The notes under the pieces were generated by a model that saw nothing but the letters and a program-made list of their open reading frames with translations, was not told where the DNA came from and ran no database searches. Of a stretch of 11,839 bases of DNA, positions 7,067-11,839 are shown one piece after another. The stretch comes from Sphingobacteriia bacterium (GTDB lineage Bacteria; Bacteroidota; Bacteroidia; Chitinophagales; Chitinophagaceae). Position 1 is the stretch's first letter. Every line of letters starts with the position of its first letter. Location of the stretch: assembly GCA_004294465.1 (NCBI GenBank), contig REAV01000186.1, forward strand, positions 1 to 11,839, written 5' to 3'. Position numbers and translations under genes: made by a program.

Positions 7067-8389
7067 TCACTCCCAGATCTCGTCCTTCCCTTCAATCCAT
7101 AATTTTACTGATGCAGTAGTAACCGATTTTGGACGTTCTAATGGGAATGCCAAAGCACGATCCCAACATAAGCTAGCCAAAACACCTAAAGCTCTACTAA
7201 CAGCAAACAACACTGTATAGAATTCATATTCAACAAAACCATAGTGTACCAATAAAGCACCACTATGTGCATCTACATTAGGCCAAGGATTTTTGATTTT
7301 TCCTAAAGATTGTAGAATTGGCGGAACAGTTTCATAAATCTTCCAAACAGTATTCACCAATTTATCATCAGCCATATGCTTGTTACCAAATTCCATTTGT
7401 GCTTCAAAACGAGGATCGGTTTTACGCAATACCGCATGTCCATAACCAGGTACTACTTTTCCAGCAGTAAGTGTATCTTGTACATATTGCGCTATTTGTT
7501 CTTTAGTTGGATCATCCGTTCCTAATTTCTCCTGCATTTCATAGATCCATTTGATTACTTCTTGATTGGCCAAGCCATGTAATGGTCCTGCCAGTCCATT
7601 CATTCCTGCAGCATAACTTAAAAATGGATCACTCAGCGCAGATCCCACTAAATGGGTTGTATGTGCAGAAACATTTCCTCCTTCATGATCAGCATGAATG
7701 GTCATATACAAACGCATCAATTCCTTAAAGCTCTCATCTTCATAACCCATCATATGAGCAAAGTTTCCAGCCCAATCCAATAATCCATTCGGTTGAATAT
7801 GTTCGTTATTCTTGTATTTTCTTCTGTAGATATATGCTGCAATTCTTGGTAGTCTTGCAATCAAATCCATTGAATCATCATAAATAGGATCCCAATAATC
7901 TTTCTTATTAATTCCTTTAGAATATGCTTTTGCAAAATTACTTTCAGTTTGTAAAGCCATTACCCCAACAACAAACATGGTCATGGGATGGGTATTCAAT
8001 GGAAGTGCATCGATGGTTGCAAACACATGATTGGGCACATGGCTTCTTCTTTGCCAAACACTGGTGATATGGTTAGCATCTTCTTCGGTAGGAAGTTCCC
8101 CTACTAACATCAAGTAAAACAAACCTTCAGGTAATGGCTCACCTCCCTTGATAGCAGCTGGTAATTTTTGTTGCAATTCTGGTATGGTATAACCACGAAA
8201 ACGAATTCCTTCCTGAGCATCCAACAAACTGGTTTCGGTAACCAGGCCTGTAATTCCACGCATACCTTGATAAACCTGAGCCAGGGTTACTTCCCCTATC
8301 TTCTTATTGCCATGTTCCTTAATAATATCTTTTATTTCGATACTGGAAGCTTCCGCTTTTGCTTTAAATTTGTCTTTGATGATTCCCAT
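7067..8389 (-). CDS. gltA: Citrate synthase, mitochondrial/eukaryotic type
   Basis: The enzyme condenses acetyl-CoA and oxaloacetate to citrate, the entry step of the TCA cycle. The 440-residue product resembles animal mitochondrial citrate synthase over its whole length rather than E. coli GltA. Examples are DHEGGNVSAHT at 234-244, NGLAGPLHGLANQE at 264-277, VVPGYGHAVLRKTDPR at 312-327, KNPWPNVDAHSG at 366-377 and FPLERPKS at 415-422. The catalytic triad is complete: H271, H318 and D373 (pig H274, H320, D375). The N-terminus starts directly with the enzyme and has no transit peptide. The gene stands alone on its transcript: a strong promoter lies 33 bases upstream and the next gene on the left is convergent. 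I use the gene symbol for function only, since it is not orthologous in type to E. coli gltA. Confidence 0.96.
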   Translation of the reverse strand: MGIIKDKFKAKAEASSIEIKDIIKEHGNKKIGEVTLAQVYQGMRGITGLVTETSLLDAQEGIRFRGYTIPELQQKLPAAIKGGEPLPEGLFYLMLVGELPTEEDANHITSVWQRRSHVPNHVFATIDALPLNTHPMTMFVVGVMALQTESNFAKAYSKGINKKDYWDPIYDDSMDLIARLPRIAAYIYRRKYKNNEHIQPNGLLDWAGNFAHMMGYEDESFKELMRLYMTIHADHEGGNVSAHTTHLVGSALSDPFLSYAAGMNGLAGPLHGLANQEVIKWIYEMQEKLGTDDPTKEQIAQYVQDTLTAGKVVPGYGHAVLRKTDPRFEAQMEFGNKHMADDKLVNTVWKIYETVPPILQSLGKIKNPWPNVDAHSGALLVHYGFVEYEFYTVLFAVSRALGVLASLCWDRALAFPLERPKSVTTASVKLWIEGKDEIWE

Positions 8390-8421
8390 GGCGTTATCGT
8401 AATTTTTATGGTATTATAGTT

Positions 8422-8452
8422 CAAAGGTAATTGAACTTGGTTCTATAACAAA
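8422..8452 (-). promoter_or_regulatory. Promoter of the citrate synthase gene
   Basis: On the minus strand TTTG (8452-8449), a spacer of exactly 19 bases, and TACCTTTG (8429-8422) reproduce the Bacteroidota housekeeping sigma consensus TTTG-N19-TAnnTTTG. The -7 box ends 32 bases before the ATG at 8389, implying a leader of roughly 25-30 bases. The spacer contains AACCAAGTT (8442-8434). Confidence 0.8.
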
Positions 8453-8470
8453 ATTGATGCCAACCAAGTT
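8434..8470. promoter_or_regulatory. Candidate operator: 9-base inverted repeat flanking the -33 box
   Basis: AACTTGGTT (8434-8442) and its exact reverse complement AACCAAGTT (8462-8470) lie 19 bases apart, centre-to-centre 28 bases. The first is inside the promoter spacer and the second just upstream of the -33 TTTG. Binding of one protein to both would cover the polymerase site. Alternatively the pair could form a hairpin after the end of the upstream permease gene, but no U-tract follows. The same 9-mer occurs at 6770 and 6922. Confidence 0.4.
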
Positions 8471-8487
8471 GAGTATTTAATAAATAT

Positions 8488-9579
8488 TTATTTCGGGGCT
8501 TTTCTGTACAGGTAAATGACTACGAAAACAAAGATCATATTGGGTATCCAGGCAGCTATCAAAGGGGGTAAATTACCCTTGGTTGAAAAAATGGTAGAAA
8601 AACGGTCGGTAATGATGAATAATGCAGCCATCACAAAGCCCAATGCCAAGTGCACCCCACTACCTCCCCTTACCTTTCTTCCGGCAACAATCGCCCCAAT
8701 TAACGTAAGTAGTAATACAGTAATACAGGTTGCATCTCTTCGGTAACGCTCTACTTTCAAGCCATTAAGCCCTTCTGAGCCTCTTAACTCTTCTAATTGG
8801 ATAAATCGATCGAGCTCGGGGGAAGTTAATTTGTCTTTTGTATATTTATCTCTACTTAAATCAACAGGCTTAAAGGAATAAGTCATCATTCGAACCACTT
8901 CTTGTTCAATTTGCTCATTCATAGGATATAATTTCCTCGATAGAATGGACTCTACTTTCCATTTTTTAGAGGCTGTATCCCAACTAACATAATCGGCTCT
9001 TAAATTCGCTGTTACTTTATTGTCTTTGATAGTATATAAAAAAAGTGGGCCCCCTCTTTTTGTAGCAGTATCATAAGAATATATACCAGCATAAGTAAAT
9101 GAATCTATTCTTAAATAGATGTTAGATGCTTTTCCAAGCAGTGCCGTATAACTAGAATTGGCATCAATGTATCTGGCTTCGAAACTTCCCCTGATTTGAT
9201 TGGCTTTTGGAACTACATATTGATTGGCAAACCACAACATGACTGATAAAATAATTCCTCCAATCCAATAAGGCCTCAACCATCTTGAGTAACTGGTTCC
9301 ACTAGCAAGTATGGCAACAATTTCGCTATTGCCCGCCATTTTTGAAGTAAAGAATATTACTGCAATAAAAACGAACAAAGGAAAAAGCAACGCAATAATA
9401 TGTGGGATAAATCCAAAATAATATTGAGTAATGATTTTTTGCAACCCCAATTGAGATTTTACAAAGTCATCGGTTTTTTCGCTTACATCAACAACAATGG
9501 CAATCACCGCAAATAAAAATATTGCGAAGAAGAAAGTAGTAAGGAATTTGCGGAGTATATACCAATCCAGTTTTTTCAT
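8488..9579 (-). CDS. LptF/LptG (YjgP/YjgQ) family permease
   Basis: This is an inner-membrane subunit of the Lpt lipopolysaccharide exporter, which with the LptB ATPase extracts LPS and passes it to the periplasmic bridge. I chose the ATG at 9579 (363 residues, MKKLDWYILRKF), which matches the usual family N-terminus. The ATG at 9615 lies inside the terminator hairpin of the gene before and is rejected. Predicted membrane helices are at about 13-33, 57-77, 103-121, 283-300, 307-325 and 338-357. A soluble periplasmic region of about 130-260 corresponds to the beta-jellyroll. This 3+domain+3 layout is the family standard. Whether it is LptF or LptG cannot be decided here. tgt lies upstream, 203 bases away and separated by a terminator, so separate transcription is likely. 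Confidence 0.9.
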   Translation of the reverse strand: MKKLDWYILRKFLTTFFFAIFLFAVIAIVVDVSEKTDDFVKSQLGLQKIITQYYFGFIPHIIALLFPLFVFIAVIFFTSKMAGNSEIVAILASGTSYSRWLRPYWIGGIILSVMLWFANQYVVPKANQIRGSFEARYIDANSSYTALLGKASNIYLRIDSFTYAGIYSYDTATKRGGPLFLYTIKDNKVTANLRADYVSWDTASKKWKVESILSRKLYPMNEQIEQEVVRMMTYSFKPVDLSRDKYTKDKLTSPELDRFIQLEELRGSEGLNGLKVERYRRDATCITVLLLTLIGAIVAGRKVRGGSGVHLALGFVMAALFIITDRFSTIFSTKGNLPPLIAAWIPNMIFVFVVIYLYRKAPK

Positions 9580-9587
9580 GGCTGGTA

Positions 9588-9595
9588 CAAAGATG
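9588..9595 (-). promoter_or_regulatory. Possible -7 box of the permease gene
   Basis: CATCTTTG on the minus strand differs at one position from TAnnTTTG and lies 8 bases before the ATG at 9579, directly after the U-tract of the tgt terminator. No -33 TTTG is seen at 19-21 bases, so this is tentative. Confidence 0.3.
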
Positions 9596-9598
9596 CGT

Positions 9599-9629
9599 AA
9601 AAAAAATACATCCATGGAAATGGATGTAT
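9599..9629 (-). terminator. Intrinsic terminator downstream of tgt
   Basis: Read on the minus strand, a perfect 10-base-pair stem ATACATCCAT / ATGGATGTAT with a TTCC loop (9629-9606) runs straight into T8 (9606-9599). It lies about 150 bases past the tgt stop codon and 20 bases before the permease start. On the opposite strand the loop would be GGAA, a GNRA tetraloop, but no U-tract follows there. Confidence 0.75.
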
Positions 9630-9782
9630 AATTTTAGGACTTCAATAGATAACGGATTAGTAAGCATTGCTAAAATACCCACAAGTCGTTAAACTATTTA
9701 ACAAATATTGTAAAAGTGCATAAATATAGATACCCCCGAGAGTTATCCCCACAGAATATGCTGATTTAATAAAGGATGGATT

Positions 9783-10922
9783 TTATAAACGGCGCTTGAC
9801 AATTTCAATCATCTGTCGCTTCCAATTAACGAAATCACCAGATAAAATATTGTTCCTAGCTTCTTTAACCAACCATAAATAGAAAGAAAGGTTTTGAATA
9901 CTCGCCAACTGTAACCCGAGTATTTCTCCAGCAACAAAAAGATGCCGCATATAGGCTTTACTATAATACTGACTCATTTCTGAAGGCATACCAGGATCTA
10001 TACATGATAAGTCGGTTGCCCATTTTTTATTACGAATATTGATTACCCCTTGAGAAGTAAACAGCATTCCATTTCTTCCATTTCTTGTAGGCATCACGCA
10101 GTCAAACATATCGATTCCTAAATCAATACATTCCAATAAATCCCAAGGTGTTCCAACACCCATTAAATAACGTGGTTTATTGCTAGGTAAATTCTGGGTA
10201 CATAGTGCCGTAAACTCATACATCATTTCGGGCGGCTCTCCAACACTCAAGCCTCCTATTGCATTTCCTGCTGCATTTTTTGAAGCAATAAAATCACAGG
10301 ATTCTTTTCGTAAATCTTTGAAAGTACTTCCTTGAACAATGGGAAATAAATTCTGTGTATACCCATATTTATCAGGCGTTTCCGCTAAACGAGCAAAACA
10401 TCTATCCAACCAGCGATGTGTTAGCTGCATGCTTTTTTTAGCATACTGATAATCACTTGGATAAGGAGGACATTCATCAAATGCCATGATGATATCTGCA
10501 CCAATACTTCTTTGTATATCCATTACCGATTCAGGTGAAAACAAATGCTTGCTCCCATCAATATGCGATTGAAAAACAACCCCTTCTTCTTTTATTTTTC
10601 TATTTTCTGCCAAAGAAAATACCTGGTAACCACCACTGTCTGTTAGGATAGGCCTATCCCAACCCATGAATCGATGCAATCCACCTGCAGCTTCTAGCAC
10701 TTCTGTGCCTGGTCTCAAATACAAATGATAGGTATTACCCAAAATGATTTGTGCCTGAATATCCGATTTCAATTGTTGTTGAGTAACCGCTTTAACAGAC
10801 CCAACTGTACCCACTGGCATAAAAATGGGCGTTTCAATCATACCATGATCCGTTGTAATTATTCCAGCTCTTGCGGAGGAATTGGTACTTGTTTTTTCAA
10901 GTGAAAACTGAAGTGCAGCCAT
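9783..10922 (-). CDS. tgt: tRNA-guanine(34) transglycosylase without zinc ligands
   Basis: The enzyme exchanges G34 of GUN anticodons for the queuosine precursor preQ1 in the cytoplasm. The 379-residue TIM-barrel product has D95 (DSGGYQVF), D149 (AFDECPPYP), GGLSVGE (223-229) and the nucleophile D274 in FDCVMPTRNGRNG. These are offset by +10 from E. coli D264 at the nucleophile. At the same offset the four zinc ligands of E. coli (C302, C304, C307, H333) become M312, S314, S317 and Q343. The structural zinc site is therefore gone, while the surrounding YSKAYMRHLF and NLSFYLWLV are kept. The rest of the active site is intact, so I expect activity, not a pseudogene. The gene ends in an intrinsic terminator. 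Its start has a -7 box 4 bases upstream, divergent from a glycosyltransferase. Confidence 0.94.
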   Translation of the reverse strand: MAALQFSLEKTSTNSSARAGIITTDHGMIETPIFMPVGTVGSVKAVTQQQLKSDIQAQIILGNTYHLYLRPGTEVLEAAGGLHRFMGWDRPILTDSGGYQVFSLAENRKIKEEGVVFQSHIDGSKHLFSPESVMDIQRSIGADIIMAFDECPPYPSDYQYAKKSMQLTHRWLDRCFARLAETPDKYGYTQNLFPIVQGSTFKDLRKESCDFIASKNAAGNAIGGLSVGEPPEMMYEFTALCTQNLPSNKPRYLMGVGTPWDLLECIDLGIDMFDCVMPTRNGRNGMLFTSQGVINIRNKKWATDLSCIDPGMPSEMSQYYSKAYMRHLFVAGEILGLQLASIQNLSFYLWLVKEARNNILSGDFVNWKRQMIEIVKRRL

Positions 10923-10926
10923 TTGG

Positions 10927-10934
10927 CAAAAATA
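10927..10934 (-). promoter_or_regulatory. -7 box of tgt, 4 bases from the start codon
   Basis: TATTTTTG on the minus strand is a perfect TAnnTTTG. The ATG at 10922 follows after only 4 bases, so the transcript should be leaderless or nearly so. A TTG lies about 22 bases upstream, a little too far for the usual -33 spacing. Confidence 0.55.
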
Positions 10935-10984
10935 AGGGTAGTTATTGTATCATACACAAGCTTCCTACCTTAGTTCAAAATCCT

Positions 10985-10992
10985 TATTTTTG
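10985..10992 (+). promoter_or_regulatory. -7 box of the glycosyltransferase gene, 4 bases from the start codon
   Basis: TATTTTTG is a perfect TAnnTTTG and is followed by CGGC and the ATG at 10997. Together with its mirror image before tgt it forms the perfect inverted repeat GCAAAAATAAGG (10926-10937) / CCTTATTTTTGC (10982-10993). No -33 TTTG is found at 19-21 bases upstream. Confidence 0.55.
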
Positions 10993-10996
10993 CGGC

Positions 10997-11839
10997 ATGA
11001 TCATACCCTCTATTGTCTGGACCATTTGTTTTGGACTATTCTGTGCAATCATCCTTATCCAACTTTTCTATTATGGCTACTTTTTTCTTCGATTGGCTAA
11101 TTTTAAACAGGTATCCAAAGAAAACACGGTAGAACATCCGGTTTCAGTGGTGATCTGTGCTAGAGATGAAGCACATAATTTGGTTAAAAATCTCCCAGGA
11201 GTACTGGTGCAAAATTATAAAACTACCCATGAAGTAGTGTTGGTAAATGACAATTCATCTGATGAAAGCAAATACGTTATTGATGAGTTCAAGCGATCTT
11301 TCAAAAATTTAAATATGGTGGAACTAACCCAGGAAGCCATCATGATCACTGGGAAAAAATTTCCACTTTCAATGGGCATTAAAAGTGCTAAGTATGAAAT
11401 TGTATTATTAACAGATGCAGATTGTGTTCCGGCATCTGAATATTGGATTCAAAAAATGCAAGATACTTATACAGATGAAATTGAAATTGTGTTAGGATAT
11501 GGCGCTTATCATAAACAGCCTGGTCTTTTAAATAAATTAATTCGTTTTGAAACCTTCCATACTGCCATCCAATATTTATCTTATGCAATTGCAGGAACAC
11601 CTTATATGGGAGTGGGAAGAAATTTGAGTTACAAAAAAAATGTCTTCCTTAGAAATAAAGGATTTTCTTCGATCAATCAGATACCAAGTGGCGATGATGA
11701 TTTATTCATCAACCAAGTTGCTACCTCAACCAATACAGCCATTTCAATAGATCCAGATACATTTACTTTAAGCGACTCTAAAAAAACTTGGAATGAGTGG
11801 CTTTCTCAAAAATACAGACACTATACTACCAGTAAATAT
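10997..11839 (+). CDS. Membrane-anchored family 2 glycosyltransferase (runs off the right edge)
   Basis: This frame is open to the window end (281 residues seen); I translated it from the ATG at 10997. Residues about 4-32 form an N-terminal membrane helix. A GT-A catalytic domain follows: VSVVICARDEAHNL at 49-62, the nucleotide-binding VNDNSSDES (D85), the metal-binding D-A-D at 140-142, GVGRNLSYKK at 205-214 and the catalytic-base region GDDDLF at 232-237. The product-binding QxxRW position reads Q271-K-Y-R-H. The family transfers a sugar from a nucleotide sugar, often to a lipid or polysaccharide, at the cytoplasmic membrane face. The substrate cannot be told. The gene is divergent from tgt with 74 bases between start codons. 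The C-terminal membrane segments usual in such proteins would lie beyond the edge. Confidence 0.88.
   Translation, partial: MIIPSIVWTICFGLFCAIILIQLFYYGYFFLRLANFKQVSKENTVEHPVSVVICARDEAHNLVKNLPGVLVQNYKTTHEVVLVNDNSSDESKYVIDEFKRSFKNLNMVELTQEAIMITGKKFPLSMGIKSAKYEIVLLTDADCVPASEYWIQKMQDTYTDEIEIVLGYGAYHKQPGLLNKLIRFETFHTAIQYLSYAIAGTPYMGVGRNLSYKKNVFLRNKGFSSINQIPSGDDDLFINQVATSTNTAISIDPDTFTLSDSKKTWNEWLSQKYRHYTTSKY

Noticed and set aside
11388..11600. 70-codon minus-strand frame
   Set aside because: It is antisense to the glycosyltransferase catalytic domain and has no supporting features.
11711..11719. Fifth copy of AACCAAGTT
   Set aside because: It lies inside the glycosyltransferase reading frame, encoding N-Q-V, and is probably coincidental.
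1..11839. Mobile element, phage, defence or toxin-antitoxin system
   Set aside because: No transposase, integrase, terminal inverted repeats, nuclease or small paired genes were found; the genes are metabolic, envelope or RNA-modification functions.

Overview
The window reads as part of a Bacteroidota chromosome, probably the Chitinophagaceae/Sphingobacteria side of the phylum (inference). The evidence is AT-rich DNA without clear Shine-Dalgarno sites, promoters of the Bacteroidota form (TTTG, about 19 bases, TAnnTTTG), SPII lipoproteins with PKD-like repeats, a 440-residue citrate synthase of the mitochondrial/eukaryotic type, and a tgt gene next to an LptF/LptG-type permease. Nothing in the window proves a genus.

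Left part (1-4154): a minus-strand operon xylB - xylA - galactokinase (the last cut by the window edge) carries out xylose isomerisation, xylulose phosphorylation and probably galactose phosphorylation. A divergent plus-strand AraC-family gene starts 144 bases from xylB. The intergenic region between them holds two short palindromes and is the likely control region.

Middle (4274-7066): two tandem, overlapping, paralogous lipoprotein genes, each encoding four PKD-like repeats and four conserved cysteines. They are followed by a 301-base non-coding stretch. That stretch holds two 62-base direct repeats (58/62 identical), each ending in a hairpin, with one compensated base-pair change between copies. 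The stretch lies between the end of the second lipoprotein gene and the convergent citrate synthase gene.

Right part (7067-11839): on the minus strand are citrate synthase (with a near-perfect Bacteroidota promoter that has AACCAAGTT-type inverted sites around its -33 box), an LptF/LptG permease, and tRNA-guanine transglycosylase (tgt). A hairpin plus U8 terminator separates tgt from the permease gene. Divergent from tgt is a membrane-anchored family 2 glycosyltransferase cut by the right edge. The tgt and glycosyltransferase starts are each preceded, at exactly four bases, by a TATTTTTG -7 box, together forming a perfect 12-base inverted repeat.

No mobile element, phage, CRISPR array, tRNA or rRNA gene was seen. 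Most genes are ordinary metabolism or housekeeping. The best leads for something new are the structured 62-base repeat, the Tgt that has lost all four zinc ligands, the AACCAAGTT sites at the citrate synthase promoter, and the PKD lipoprotein pair of unknown function.
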